From Castellaniella denitrificans (lineage in GTDB: Bacteria > Pseudomonadota > Gammaproteobacteria > Burkholderiales > Burkholderiaceae_B): a DNA stretch of 64,000 nt. The DNA is taken from NCBI RefSeq assembly GCF_042653765.1, contig NZ_JBHSEZ010000029.1, forward strand, positions 124,001-188,000, read 5' to 3'. Positions 17,353-26,194 of the stretch are shown piece by piece. Positions within the stretch are counted from its first letter, which is position 1. The number at the start of each line of letters is the position of its first letter. The position numbers were made by a program, and so were the translations under genes. The notes under the pieces were generated by a model. That model saw only the letters and a program-made list of their open reading frames with translations. It searched no databases and had not been told where the DNA came from.

Positions 17353-18009
17353 ATGATCAGAATCCTGCTGATCGACGATCACAGCCTGTTTCGCACGGGC
17401 ATCCGGCTGCTGCTGCAGCGGTACCCGGAATTCGAGATCGTCGGCGAGGCGGCCGACGGCCTGGAAGGCATCAAGCGGGCCCGCGCGCTGGCGCCCGACG
17501 TGATCCTGCTGGACCTGAACATGCCCGGGCTGTCCGGGCTCGCGACCCTGCAGCTGCTGGCCCAGGACGTACCCGACTGCGCCGTGCTGGTGCTCACCGT
17601 GTCCGAGGATGCCGAGGACCTGGGCCAGGCGCTCCAGGCGGGCGCCAGCGGCTATCTGCTGAAGAACGTCGATGGCGATGCGCTGGTGGCCGCCATCCAC
17701 AAGGTGGCGGCGGGCGAGGCCACGATCGCCGACGAGATGACCGGCAAGCTGGTCGAACAGTTCCGGCGCCGGTCCGATCCGGCGGCGCCGGGCGGACGGG
17801 GCCAGCGGGATCGCCTGACCCAGCGCGAGCGCGAGATCGTCCAGTGCCTGGCGCGCGGCGAAAGCAACAAGCTCATCGCCCGCAACCTGGACCTGTCCGA
17901 GAGCACGGTCAAGATCCACGTGCAGAACATCCTGAAGAAGCTCGACCTGAGCAGCCGGGTCCAGGTGGCGGTGTACGCCGTCGAGCACGGCCTGCTCGAC
18001 GAAGCCTGA
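17353..18009 (+). CDS. narL: Nitrate/nitrite response regulator NarL
   Basis: A 218-residue two-domain response regulator. The receiver domain (1-120) has the acidic pair in LIDDH and the phospho-acceptor Asp in ILLDLNMPG near residue 57. The LuxR-type helix-turn-helix (about 150-210) reads LTQREREIVQCLARG with IARNLDLSESTVKIHVQNI. The start is set at the ATG at 17353, after GGTGGAAAC, since the upstream in-frame ATG gives an unconserved 10-residue extension. It is the cognate partner of the preceding narX and likely controls narK and respiratory genes elsewhere. Confidence 0.94.
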   Translation: MIRILLIDDHSLFRTGIRLLLQRYPEFEIVGEAADGLEGIKRARALAPDVILLDLNMPGLSGLATLQLLAQDVPDCAVLVLTVSEDAEDLGQALQAGASGYLLKNVDGDALVAAIHKVAAGEATIADEMTGKLVEQFRRRSDPAAPGGRGQRDRLTQREREIVQCLARGESNKLIARNLDLSESTVKIHVQNILKKLDLSSRVQVAVYAVEHGLLDEA

Positions 18010-18351
18010 TTTGCTTCCCATGTTGCAACGCGGTAAATTAGCCCATCGGCCGGCCCCATGGCGGCCGCCCGATGTGGCGAACGCTCCCGGGTCACACACC
18101 CGGTTTTTTTCGTCTTCCGTCTTTATGTCCCAGGATGTGTCACAAGCGCGGTCCGGGGCGTCCATTTCCACCACGTTGCGCCTGATGGCGCGAGTGTCTT
18201 GTGCCAAGGGGCGCAGACTGGTCCCGCAATGTGTCCGGGCAAAGCGATTCCGTGAATCGCCCAGCGTCGGATCATGTCGCGGATCGCCGGGACTGGCCCG
18301 GGCTGCCGACAGGCCGCTTGGTGCACGACACGGGTCAAGAAAGGAATCATC
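18010..18351 (+). other. narL-ilvB intergenic region
   Basis: These 342 bases hold the terminator at 18087-18110 and a short perfect hairpin GCGATTC/GAATCGC at 18244-18260. I found no leader peptide rich in Val, Leu or Ile codons, so classical ilv attenuation is not supported. The AGGAAT Shine-Dalgarno of ilvB is at the end. The ilv promoter should lie between about 18110 and 18300, but no convincing -35/-10 pair was identified. Confidence 0.6.
18087..18110 (+). terminator. Intrinsic terminator after narL
   Basis: CCGGGT (18087-18092) pairs with ACCCGG (18098-18103) around a CACAC loop and is followed by seven T residues. It most simply ends the narX-narL transcript. It could also act on a long ilv leader, but no alternative antiterminator pairing was seen. 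Confidence 0.85.
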
Positions 18352-20073
18352 ATGGAACTCAATGGCGCCGACATCGTCGTGCGTTGTCTGATCGAGGAAG
18401 GCGTAGACCATGTGTTTGGCTACCCCGGCGGCGCGGTCCTCTACATCTACGACGCGATCTACAAGCAGGACAAATTCCAGCACGTGCTCGTGCGGCACGA
18501 ACAGGCGGCCGTCCACGCCGCCGATGCCTATTCCCGATCCTCCGACAAGACCGGCGTCTGCCTGGTGACCAGCGGGCCGGGCGTGACCAATGCCGTCACC
18601 GGCATCGCCACGGCCTACATGGACTCGATCCCCATGGTCATCATCAGCGGCCAGGTCCCCACGCACGCCATCGGCCAGGACGCCTTCCAGGAATGCGACA
18701 CGGTCGGCATCACCCGGCCCTGCGTCAAGCACAACTTCCTGGTGCGCGACGTCAAGGACCTGGCCGAAACCATGCGCCGCGCCTTCTACATCGCGCGCTC
18801 CGGCCGTCCCGGCCCGGTGCTGGTGGACATCCCCAAGGACGTCTCCGTGGCCATGTGCAAGTACACGCCGCCGCGCAGTCCGGTCCAGCTGCGTTCCTAC
18901 GCGCCGGTCACCAAGGGCCACCAGGGCCAGATCAAGAAGGCCGTGCAGATGCTGCTGGCCGCCGAGCGCCCGATGATCTACGCCGGCGGCGGGGTCGTGC
19001 TGGCCGACGCCGCCGACGAACTGCGCAAGCTGGTCCGGCTGACCGGCGCGCCCTGCACCACGACCCTGATGGGCCTGGGCGCCTATCCCGGCACGGACGA
19101 GCGCTTCGTCGGCATGCCCGGCATGCACGGCACCTACGAAGCCAACATGGCGATGCAGCATTGCGACGTGCTGATCGGCATCGGCGCGCGCTTCGACGAC
19201 CGCGTCATCGGCAATCCCAAGCATTTCGCCCAGGTGCCGCGCAAGATCGTGCACGTGGACATCGACCCGTCCTCGATTTCCAAGCGGGTGCGGGTGGACG
19301 TGCCCATCGTGGGCGACGTCAAGGAAGTCCTGCAGGACCTGATCGGCCTGTACGCCCAGTCGATGGCCGAGCAGGGCCTGGCGGAACACCGCCTGGATCC
19401 CTGGTGGAAGCAGATCGACGCCTGGCGTGGCCGCAAGTGCCTGGACTACGAGCAGTCCGACACGGTGATCAAGCCGCAGTTCGTGGTCCAGAAGCTGTGG
19501 GAAGTCACGCGCGGCCAGGCCATCGTCACGTCCGACGTGGGCCAGCACCAGATGTGGGCGGCCCAGTACTATCCCTTCCCGGAACCGCGCCGCTGGATCA
19601 ATTCCGGCGGCCTGGGCACCATGGGCGTGGGCCTGCCCTACGCCATGGGGGTGCAGATGGCCAATCCGGACCGCGACGTCGCCGTCATCACCGGCGAAGG
19701 CTCGATCCAGATGAACATCCAGGAACTGTCCACCTGCAGCCAGTACCGCCTCACGCCCAAGGTCCTGTGCCTGAACAACCGCTACCTGGGCATGGTGCGC
19801 CAGTGGCAGCAGATCGAATACGGTTCGCGCTATTCGGAATCGTACGTCGACGCCCTGCCGGATTTCGTCAAGCTGGTCGAGAGCTACGGCCACGTCGGCA
19901 TGCGCATCGACAAGCCGGCCGACGTCGAGCCCGCCCTGCGCGAGGCGTTCACGAAATACAAGGACCGTCTGGTGTTCATGGATTTCATCACCGATCAGAC
20001 CGAGAACGTCTGGCCCATGGTGAAGGCGGGCCGCGGCCTGACCGAGATGCTGCTGGGTTCCGAGGATCTGTGA
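18352..20073 (+). CDS. ilvB: Acetolactate synthase large (catalytic) subunit
   Basis: A 573-residue ThDP-, FAD- and Mg-dependent enzyme that condenses pyruvate to acetolactate, the first common step of valine, leucine and isoleucine synthesis. The N-terminal PYR domain has the FGYPGGAVL motif with the catalytic Glu in VRHEQAAVHAAD (about 44-55). The C-terminal PP domain has the ThDP-binding GEGSIQMNIQELST near 456-469 followed by NNRYLGMVRQWQ. The ATG at 18352 follows AGGAAT. It forms an operon with ilvH (11 bases downstream) and is equivalent to ilvI of ilvIH. Confidence 0.97.
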   Translation: MELNGADIVVRCLIEEGVDHVFGYPGGAVLYIYDAIYKQDKFQHVLVRHEQAAVHAADAYSRSSDKTGVCLVTSGPGVTNAVTGIATAYMDSIPMVIISGQVPTHAIGQDAFQECDTVGITRPCVKHNFLVRDVKDLAETMRRAFYIARSGRPGPVLVDIPKDVSVAMCKYTPPRSPVQLRSYAPVTKGHQGQIKKAVQMLLAAERPMIYAGGGVVLADAADELRKLVRLTGAPCTTTLMGLGAYPGTDERFVGMPGMHGTYEANMAMQHCDVLIGIGARFDDRVIGNPKHFAQVPRKIVHVDIDPSSISKRVRVDVPIVGDVKEVLQDLIGLYAQSMAEQGLAEHRLDPWWKQIDAWRGRKCLDYEQSDTVIKPQFVVQKLWEVTRGQAIVTSDVGQHQMWAAQYYPFPEPRRWINSGGLGTMGVGLPYAMGVQMANPDRDVAVITGEGSIQMNIQELSTCSQYRLTPKVLCLNNRYLGMVRQWQQIEYGSRYSESYVDALPDFVKLVESYGHVGMRIDKPADVEPALREAFTKYKDRLVFMDFITDQTENVWPMVKAGRGLTEMLLGSEDL

Positions 20074-20084
20074 GGGGATAAGAC

Positions 20085-20576
20085 ATGAAACACGTGATTT
20101 CCATCCTGCTGGAGAACGAACCCGGCGCCCTGTCGCGCGTGGTGGGGCTGTTTTCGGCGCGCGGCTACAACATCGAGACGCTGACCGTCGCGCCCACCGA
20201 GGACGCCACCCTGTCGCGCATGACCATCGTCACGGTCGGCTCCGACGAGATCATCGAGCAGATCACCAAGCACCTGAACCGCCTGGTGGACGTGGTCAAG
20301 GTCGTCGACCTGTCCGAAGGCCCCCACGTCGAGCGCGAGCTCATGCTGATCAAGGTCCGGGCGGTCGGCAAGGAACGCGAGGAAATGAAGCGCATGGCGG
20401 AGATCTTCCGCGGGCGCATCATCGACGTCACCGACAAGACCTACACCATCGAGCTCACCGGGGTGCAGGACAAGATCGCCGCCTTCATCGGGGCGCTGGA
20501 CCGCACCGCCATCCTGGAGACGGTCCGCACCGGCGTCTCCGGCGTGGGGCGCGGCGAACGTGTACTGAAGCTTTGA
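20085..20576 (+). CDS. ilvH: Acetolactate synthase small (regulatory) subunit
   Basis: A 163-residue regulatory subunit with an N-terminal ACT domain (1-75: HVISILLENEPGALSRVVGLF, where the Gly/Ala/Leu loop binds valine) and a C-terminal ACT-like domain. It confers feedback inhibition by valine and raises activity of the large subunit. GAGGGGATAAG lies just before the ATG. Length and sequence are typical of beta-proteobacterial IlvH. Confidence 0.97.
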   Translation: MKHVISILLENEPGALSRVVGLFSARGYNIETLTVAPTEDATLSRMTIVTVGSDEIIEQITKHLNRLVDVVKVVDLSEGPHVERELMLIKVRAVGKEREEMKRMAEIFRGRIIDVTDKTYTIELTGVQDKIAAFIGALDRTAILETVRTGVSGVGRGERVLKL

Positions 20577-20655
20577 ACCCCGCGGGCGCCCCGTTGCAGG
20601 GGCGTCCGGCTGTAGCAACCTCTCGTTTCAGAATTAAAAAATCGGAGTATTCAAC

Positions 20656-21672
20656 ATGAAAGTTTTCTACGACAAAGACTGCGACCTGTCCCTGATCAAG
20701 GGCAAGACCGTCGCCATCATCGGCTATGGCTCCCAGGGCCACGCGCACGCGCAGAACCTGCATGATTCCGGTGTCAAGGTCGTCGTCGGCCTGCGCAAGG
20801 GCGGCGCGTCCTGGAAGAAGGCCGAGAACGCCGGCCTGGCCGTCAAGGAAGTCGCCGAGGCCGTCAAGGGCGCCGACCTGGTCATGATGCTGCTGCCCGA
20901 CGAGAACATCGCCCAGGTCTACCGCGGCGAAGTCGCCGCCAACCTGAAGGCGGGCGCCGCGCTGGCCTTCGCCCACGGCTTCAACGTGCACTACGGCCAG
21001 GTCGTGCCGCGCGCCGACGTGGACGTCATCATGATCGCCCCGAAGGCCCCGGGCCACACCGTGCGCAGCACCTACACCCAGGGCGGCGGCGTGCCGCACC
21101 TGGTGGCCGTGCACCAGGACGTCTCGGGCAAGGCCCGCGACCTGGCCCTGTCCTACGCCATGGCCAACGGCGGCGGCCGCGCCGGCATCATCGAAACCAA
21201 CTTCCGCGAGGAAACCGAGACCGACCTGTTCGGCGAGCAGGCCGTGCTGTGCGGCGGCACCGTCGAACTGATCAAGGCCGGCTTCCAGACCCTGGTCGAC
21301 GCGGGCTACGCGCCGGAAATGGCCTACTTCGAGTGCCTGCACGAGCTGAAGCTGATCGTGGACCTGATCTACGAGGGCGGCATCGCCAACATGAACTACT
21401 CGATCTCCAACAACGCGGAATACGGCGAATACGTCACCGGCCCGCGCGTGGTGACCGACGAGACGCGCGCCGCGATGCGCCAGTGCCTGGCCGACATCCA
21501 GTCCGGCGTCTACGCCAAGAACTTCATCCTGGAAAACGCCGCCGGCGCGCCGGAACTGACCTCGCGCCGCCGCCTGAACGCGGAATCGCAGATCGAACAG
21601 GTCGGCGCCAAGCTGCGCGCCATGATGCCCTGGATCGCGGCCAACAAGCTGGTGGACCAGTCCAAGAACTGA
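20656..21672 (+). CDS. ilvC: Ketol-acid reductoisomerase
   Basis: This 338-residue class I enzyme converts acetolactate or acetohydroxybutyrate to dihydroxy acids using NADPH. The nucleotide-binding GYGSQGHAHAQNL is at about 25-37, and the Mg-binding acidic residues lie in ETNFREETETDLFGEQ (about 182-197). Length matches the short class I form. It follows ilvH after 79 bases, which hold a small GC hairpin (CGCCCC/GGGGCG at 20587-20604) and an A-rich stretch with a CGGAG ribosome binding site. Processing or an internal promoter there is possible. Confidence 0.97.
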   Translation: MKVFYDKDCDLSLIKGKTVAIIGYGSQGHAHAQNLHDSGVKVVVGLRKGGASWKKAENAGLAVKEVAEAVKGADLVMMLLPDENIAQVYRGEVAANLKAGAALAFAHGFNVHYGQVVPRADVDVIMIAPKAPGHTVRSTYTQGGGVPHLVAVHQDVSGKARDLALSYAMANGGGRAGIIETNFREETETDLFGEQAVLCGGTVELIKAGFQTLVDAGYAPEMAYFECLHELKLIVDLIYEGGIANMNYSISNNAEYGEYVTGPRVVTDETRAAMRQCLADIQSGVYAKNFILENAAGAPELTSRRRLNAESQIEQVGAKLRAMMPWIAANKLVDQSKN

Positions 21673-21691
21673 TCCTTTCCCATGCGGCGAG

Positions 21692-21726
21692 CAGCCGGTC
21701 GCCTCGTCGGGGCGCCGGCTGTTTTT
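21692..21726 (+). terminator. Intrinsic terminator after ilvC
   Basis: CAGCCGGTCGCC (21692-21703) pairs with GGCGCCGGCTG (21711-21721) with one bulge, followed by TTTTT. It ends the ilvB-ilvH-ilvC operon. Confidence 0.88.
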
Positions 21727-21868
21727 CGTTGCGCGCCCGGCCGCTCCGGGAGCAAACAGGCACCGCCGGGACCCGCCCGCGCGGGGGAGGGGGCGGCCAG
21801 AGCGGCTGGCGCCCGCCGGTCCGCCCGCGTGTCTCCCCATGCTGAATTGGGTTATTCTTGCGCCTACC

Positions 21869-22549
21869 ATGAAAATCCCCCCGTATCCCCATCCGCCGAT
21901 CGCCCGCGAGGGCTGGCCCATCCTGGCCGGCGCGCTGATCGTCTCCCTGCTGGTGACCTGGTGGTCGCCCTGGGCTTCCGTCCCGTTCTGGGTGTTCACG
22001 CTGTTCGCCCTGCAGTTCTTCCGCGATCCCGCGCGCGAGGCGCCCGAGGGCGAGGGCCTGGTGCTGTGCCCGGCCGACGGCCGCATCGTCTGCGTCGAGG
22101 ACGCGGCCGATCCCTACGCGGACGGGCGCCCGGCGCTGAAGATCAGCGTCTTCATGAACGTCTTCAACGTCCACTCGAACCGCGCCCCGGTCGATGGCGA
22201 GGTCCGGTCCATCGAGTACTTCCCGGGCAAGTTCTTCAACGCGGCCCTGGACAAGGCATCCCTGGAGAACGAGCGCAACGCCATGGTGCTGCGCACGGCC
22301 GACGGGCAGACGGTCACGGCCGTCCAGGTCGCGGGCCTGGTGGCCAAGCGCATCCTGTGCCATGCCCGGGTCGGGCAGGCCCTGTACGCGGGGCAGCGCT
22401 ATGGTTTCATCCGCTTCGGCTCGCGGGTGGACGTATACTTGCCCGTGGGGACCCGTCCCAGGGTCGCCCTGGGCGACAAGGTCAAGGCCACCCGCACGGT
22501 CCTGGCCGAACTCCCCGTTACGCCCCGCGATGACGCTTCCGCAGCCTGA
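21869..22549 (+). CDS. psd: Phosphatidylserine decarboxylase proenzyme
   Basis: This 226-residue type II proenzyme makes phosphatidylethanolamine from phosphatidylserine. An N-terminal hydrophobic hairpin (about 20-55) anchors it in the membrane. The block CPADGRIV and the self-cleavage site FGSR near the C-terminus (cleaved between Gly and Ser to form the pyruvoyl group) are present. The start at 21869 gives the usual MxxPHPxIAREGWP N-terminus; an in-frame ATG at 21839 would add ten residues. Neither has a clear Shine-Dalgarno. pssA overlaps its end, so the two phospholipid steps are coupled. Confidence 0.94.
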   Translation: MKIPPYPHPPIAREGWPILAGALIVSLLVTWWSPWASVPFWVFTLFALQFFRDPAREAPEGEGLVLCPADGRIVCVEDAADPYADGRPALKISVFMNVFNVHSNRAPVDGEVRSIEYFPGKFFNAALDKASLENERNAMVLRTADGQTVTAVQVAGLVAKRILCHARVGQALYAGQRYGFIRFGSRVDVYLPVGTRPRVALGDKVKATRTVLAELPVTPRDDASAA

Positions 22550-23324
22550 ACCCATGCCTGACGAACCTCAGCGCCGCCGCAGCATCTATCTGCTGCCCAA
22601 CGCCTTCACCACCGCCAATCTGTTCGCCGGTTTCTACGCCGTCGTCCAGTCCATGAACCAGCACTTCGAGGTGGCCGCCATCGCCATCTTCCTGGCAATG
22701 GTGTTCGACAGCATGGACGGGCGCGTGGCCCGCCTGACCAACACCCAGTCCGCCTTCGGCGAGCAGTACGACTCCCTGGCCGACATGATGTCCTTCGGCA
22801 TGGCGCCCGCGCTGGTGATGTACGAATGGTCGCTGCAGGGCCTGGGCCGCTGGGGCTGGCTGGCCGCCTTCGTCTACGTGGTGGGGGCCGCCCTGCGCCT
22901 GGCGCGCTTCAACGCCAACATCGGCAAGGTCGACAAGCAGTACTTCCAGGGCCTGCCCAGTCCGGCGGCGGCGGCGCTGGTCGCCGGCTTCGTCTGGCTG
23001 TCGGTGGACAACAAGCTGTCCCTGTCCGATGGCGTCATCCCCTGGGCCGCCTTCGCGATGACGGTCTATGCCGGCGTGGCCATGGTGTCCAACGCGCCGT
23101 TCTTCAGCGGCAAGTCCTTCGCGCTGGGCCGCAGCGTGCCGTTCTGGGTCATGCTGGTGGTCGTGGCGGTCTTCGTCTTCGTCTCCAGCGATCCGCCGGT
23201 GGTGCTGTTCGCCCTGTTCGTGCTCTACAGCCTGTCGGGCTGGGTGCTGTGGCTGTGGCGCGTGCGCCGGGCGCGCCGCCTGGGGCAGCGCATGCGCAAC
23301 GCCGACGGCGGTGACGACGCCTGA
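22530..23324 (+). CDS. pssA: CDP-diacylglycerol-serine O-phosphatidyltransferase
   Basis: This 264-residue integral membrane CDP-alcohol phosphotransferase makes phosphatidylserine, the substrate of the upstream psd product. The signature DG-x2-AR-x8-G-x3-D-x3-D is present as DGRVARLTNTQSAFGEQYDSLAD (described by its residues: D-G, A-R, G-E, D-S-L-A-D). It has about eight helices and lacks the long soluble domain of the E. coli PssA, so it is the type II (Bacillus-like) enzyme. The ATG at 22530 overlaps psd; another in-frame ATG at 22554 is possible. Confidence 0.93.
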   Translation: MTLPQPEPMPDEPQRRRSIYLLPNAFTTANLFAGFYAVVQSMNQHFEVAAIAIFLAMVFDSMDGRVARLTNTQSAFGEQYDSLADMMSFGMAPALVMYEWSLQGLGRWGWLAAFVYVVGAALRLARFNANIGKVDKQYFQGLPSPAAAALVAGFVWLSVDNKLSLSDGVIPWAAFAMTVYAGVAMVSNAPFFSGKSFALGRSVPFWVMLVVVAVFVFVSSDPPVVLFALFVLYSLSGWVLWLWRVRRARRLGQRMRNADGGDDA

Positions 23325-23345
23325 GGCGGGCGATCCCGACCGGGT

Positions 23346-23376
23346 TTGCGCGTCCGGGGCCGTAATCCGCTATAAT
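23346..23376 (+). promoter_or_regulatory. Probable rpsO promoter
   Basis: A perfect TATAAT -10 element lies at 23371-23376, with a weaker TTGCGC at 23346-23351 (19-base spacing) as a possible -35. It is 88 bases upstream of rpsO, leaving a leader that in other bacteria folds for autogenous S15 control. The -10 is convincing; the -35 is less so. Confidence 0.65.
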
Positions 23377-23463
23377 CTTTCCCGCGCCACGATTTGCGTG
23401 GCGCTTTCATTTGATCCCACGGCAGCGCGCCTCGGTGCTGCCGCTTGTCCATTGAGGAATAAA

Positions 23464-23733
23464 ATGTCTGTTGCAGATATCGTCAAGTCCGACATCGTCG
23501 CGCAATTCCAGCGCGCCGCCAGCGACACCGGCTCCCCCGAAGTCCAGGTGGCCCTGCTCACGGCCCGCATCAACGAACTGACCGGCCACTTCAAGACCCA
23601 CAAGAAAGACCACCACTCGCGTCGCGGCCTGCTGCGCATGGTCAGCCGCCGCCGCAAGCTGCTGGACTACCTGAAGGGCCGCAACCCGGATTCGTATCGC
23701 GCGCTGATCGAAAAACTCGGCCTGCGCAAGTAA
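23464..23733 (+). CDS. rpsO: 30S ribosomal protein S15
   Basis: This 89-residue primary rRNA-binding protein of the 30S platform contacts helices 20-22 of 16S rRNA. The conserved DTGSPEVQVALLT and HKKDHHSRRGLLRMVSRRRKLLDYL blocks are complete. The ATG at 23464 is preceded by GAGGAAT; longer in-frame extensions are not part of the protein. It is upstream of pnp, the usual proteobacterial pairing, with a terminator between. Confidence 0.98.
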   Translation: MSVADIVKSDIVAQFQRAASDTGSPEVQVALLTARINELTGHFKTHKKDHHSRRGLLRMVSRRRKLLDYLKGRNPDSYRALIEKLGLRK

Positions 23734-23762
23734 TGCCCGGGGGCTTTGCTCCCCTTCGCACG

Positions 23763-23806
23763 AGCCGTGCACGCTGCATCGTTTTGCGCAGCGTGCGCGG
23801 CTTTTT
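23763..23806 (+). terminator. Intrinsic terminator between rpsO and pnp
   Basis: AGCCGTGCACGCTGC (23763-23777) pairs with GCAGCGTGCGCGGCT (23788-23802) with one mismatch, followed by TTTTT. It would separate rpsO from pnp transcription, although readthrough and RNase III processing are known in other species. Confidence 0.88.
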
Positions 23807-23892
23807 GTCATGGGTCGCCGCAATCAGCCCCGCCTCCGGTGGGCGGGTCGCGGGCAGGAGCCGCGCGGGCGTCCCTTTTATAGGATCAGAAA

Positions 23893-26034
23893 ATGTTCAA
23901 TAAAGTGAGCAAGTCGTTCCAATACGGTCAGCACACCGTCGTTCTGGAAACCGGTGAAATCGCCCGCCAGGCCGGCGGCGCGGTGCTGGTGTCCGTCGAC
24001 GACACGGTGGTGCTGGCCACGGTGGTGGCCGCCAAGACCGCCAAGCCCGGCCAGGATTTCTTTCCGCTGACCGTCGATTACGTCGAAAAGACCTACGCGG
24101 CCGGCAAGATCCCCGGCGGCTTCTTCAAGCGCGAAGGCAAGCCCTCCGAAAAGGAAGTCCTGACCTCCCGCCTGATCGACCGTCCGCTGCGTCCGCTGTT
24201 CCCGGAAGGCTTCTACAATGACGTCCAGATCATCATCCACACGGTGTCGGTGAATCCGGAAGTCGATCCCGACATCCCCGCCCTGATCGGCGCCTCGGCC
24301 GCCCTGGCGATCTCCGGCATTCCCTTCAACGGTCCGGTGGGCGCCGCCCGCGTGGGCTACATCGACGGCCAGTACGTCCTGAACCCCAGCGCCTCGCAGG
24401 TGCGCGGCGAGTCCCAGCTGGACCTGGTGGTCGCCGGGACCGAAGCCGCCGTGCTGATGGTCGAATCCGAAGCCAAACAGCTGTCCGAAGACGTGATGCT
24501 GGGTGCCGTGGTGTTCGGCCATGAACAGATGCAGGCCTGCATCAACGCCATCCATGAACTGGTGGCCGAAGCCGGCAAGCCCGAATGGGACTGGCAGCCC
24601 GCCCCGCGCAACGAAGTCCTGGCCACCGCCGTGCGCGCGGCCGCCTTCGATCCCCTGAAGGCCGTCTATCAGCTGCGCGACAAGCAGGAGCGCACCGCGC
24701 GCCTGCGCCAGGTCTACGCCGACGTCAAGTCCAAGCTGGCCGAACACGCGGCGGCCCGGGGCGACGTCGCGCCCGACCACGTCGAAGTCGAGAACATGCT
24801 GTTCGCCCTGGAATCGGAAATCGTCCGCGGCCAGATCCTGAACGGCGAGCCGCGCATCGACGGACGCGACACGCGCACCGTGCGCCCGATCAGCATCCGC
24901 CTGGGCGTGCTGCCGCGCGCCCACGGTTCGGCGCTGTTCACGCGCGGCGAAACCCAGGCGCTGGTGGTCACCACCCTGGGCACCAAGCAGGACGAGCAGA
25001 TCATCGACTCGATCATGGGCGAGTACCGCGACCGCTTCATGATGCACTACAACATGCCGCCGTTCGCCACCGGCGAGACCGGCCGCTTCGGCGTGCCCAA
25101 GCGCCGCGAGATCGGCCACGGCCGCCTGGCCAAGCGCGCCCTGTCGCCGCTGCTGCCCGCCGCGGAAGACTTCCAGTACACCCTGCGCCTGGTGTCCGAG
25201 ATCACCGAATCCAATGGTTCATCGTCCATGGCCTCGGTCTGCGGCGGCAGCCTGTCCATGATGGATGCCGGCGTGCCGGTCAAGGACCACGTGGCGGGCG
25301 TCGCCATGGGCCTGATCAAGGAAGGCGGCAAGTTCGCCGTCCTGACCGACATCCTGGGCGACGAGGATCACCTGGGCGACATGGACTTCAAGGTGGCCGG
25401 CACCGTCGGCGGCATCACCGCCCTGCAGATGGACATCAAGATCCAGGGCATCACCAAGGAAATCATGCAGGTGGCGCTGGCCCAGGCCCGCGAAGGCCGC
25501 CTGCACATCCTGGGCAAGATGCGCGAGGCCATCGACGGCTCCCGCCAGGAACTGTCCGACTTCGCGCCGCGCATGCTGAGCATCAAGATCAATCCGGAAA
25601 AGATCCGCGACGTGATCGGCAAGGGCGGCGCCACCATCCGCGCGCTGACCGAGGAAACCGGCTGCCAGATCGACATCAGCGACGACGGCAGCATCACCAT
25701 CGCCAGCGCCGACCTGGACCGCGCCCACGAAGCCGAGCGCCGCATCAAGGAACTGACCGCCGACGTCGAAGTGGGCCAGGAATACCAGGGCACCGTCCAG
25801 CGCCTGCTGGATTTCGGCGCCATCGTCCAGGTCCTGCCCGGCCGCGACGGCCTGCTGCACATCTCGGAGATCGCCAACTACCGCATCGCCGACATCAACG
25901 ACGTGCTGAAGGTCGGCCAGACGCTGCGCGTCAAGATCCTGGAAGCCGACGAACGCGGCCGCCTGCGCCTGTCGGTCAAGGCGATCGGCGGGATCGAGGC
26001 CCAGGGCGGCCCCGCCGCCCCGGCCGCGCAGTAA
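23893..26034 (+). CDS. pnp: Polyribonucleotide nucleotidyltransferase (PNPase)
   Basis: A 713-residue phosphorolytic 3'-5' exoribonuclease of the RNA degradosome. Two RNase PH domains (about 1-140 and 310-540) flank an all-helical linker, followed by KH (about 553-612, with IGKGGATIRALTEETG) and S1 (about 620-690) RNA-binding domains. The active-site region in the second PH domain contains GSSSMASVCGGSLSMMDAGVP and the metal-binding Asp in LGDEDHLGDMDFKVAG. It is full length and intact. The start at 23893 follows AGGATCAG. Confidence 0.98.
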   Translation: MFNKVSKSFQYGQHTVVLETGEIARQAGGAVLVSVDDTVVLATVVAAKTAKPGQDFFPLTVDYVEKTYAAGKIPGGFFKREGKPSEKEVLTSRLIDRPLRPLFPEGFYNDVQIIIHTVSVNPEVDPDIPALIGASAALAISGIPFNGPVGAARVGYIDGQYVLNPSASQVRGESQLDLVVAGTEAAVLMVESEAKQLSEDVMLGAVVFGHEQMQACINAIHELVAEAGKPEWDWQPAPRNEVLATAVRAAAFDPLKAVYQLRDKQERTARLRQVYADVKSKLAEHAAARGDVAPDHVEVENMLFALESEIVRGQILNGEPRIDGRDTRTVRPISIRLGVLPRAHGSALFTRGETQALVVTTLGTKQDEQIIDSIMGEYRDRFMMHYNMPPFATGETGRFGVPKRREIGHGRLAKRALSPLLPAAEDFQYTLRLVSEITESNGSSSMASVCGGSLSMMDAGVPVKDHVAGVAMGLIKEGGKFAVLTDILGDEDHLGDMDFKVAGTVGGITALQMDIKIQGITKEIMQVALAQAREGRLHILGKMREAIDGSRQELSDFAPRMLSIKINPEKIRDVIGKGGATIRALTEETGCQIDISDDGSITIASADLDRAHEAERRIKELTADVEVGQEYQGTVQRLLDFGAIVQVLPGRDGLLHISEIANYRIADINDVLKVGQTLRVKILEADERGRLRLSVKAIGGIEAQGGPAAPAAQ

Positions 26035-26071
26035 CCCTGCCCCGTCTCCGCGGCCTCCGGGCCGCGGAAGC

Positions 26072-26110
26072 GAACGAAAAAGACGCCGGAATACGGCGTC
26101 TTTTTCGTTC
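26072..26110. terminator. Bidirectional terminator after pnp
   Basis: A perfect 17-bp inverted repeat, GAACGAAAAAGACGCCG (26072-26088) with CGGCGTCTTTTTCGTTC (26094-26110), has A-rich and T-rich arm segments. It can terminate pnp transcription and also transcription arriving from the convergent fliD. Confidence 0.88.
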
Positions 26111-26121
26111 CGGCCAGTGAA

Positions 26122-26167
26122 AAGACACGAGGCGCACGCTGGAAGACCAGTGTGCGCCTCGTGTCTT
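26122..26167 (-). terminator. Terminator after fliD
   Basis: A long inverted repeat (21 bp per arm, one G-T pair) with arms at 26122-26142 and 26147-26167. Read on the minus strand it is followed by TTTTC and lies 27 bases beyond the fliD stop. It is separate from the pnp terminator next to it, giving two strong hairpins in about 100 bases between convergent genes. Confidence 0.8.
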
Positions 26168-26194
26168 GGCCGTGGCGGGAGCGCCTGTGCCCGC

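Noticed and set aside
18058..18255. Possible leader peptide upstream of ilvB
   Set aside because: The short frame has no run of Val, Leu or Ile codons and the terminator falls inside it, so it does not look like a branched-chain attenuation leader.
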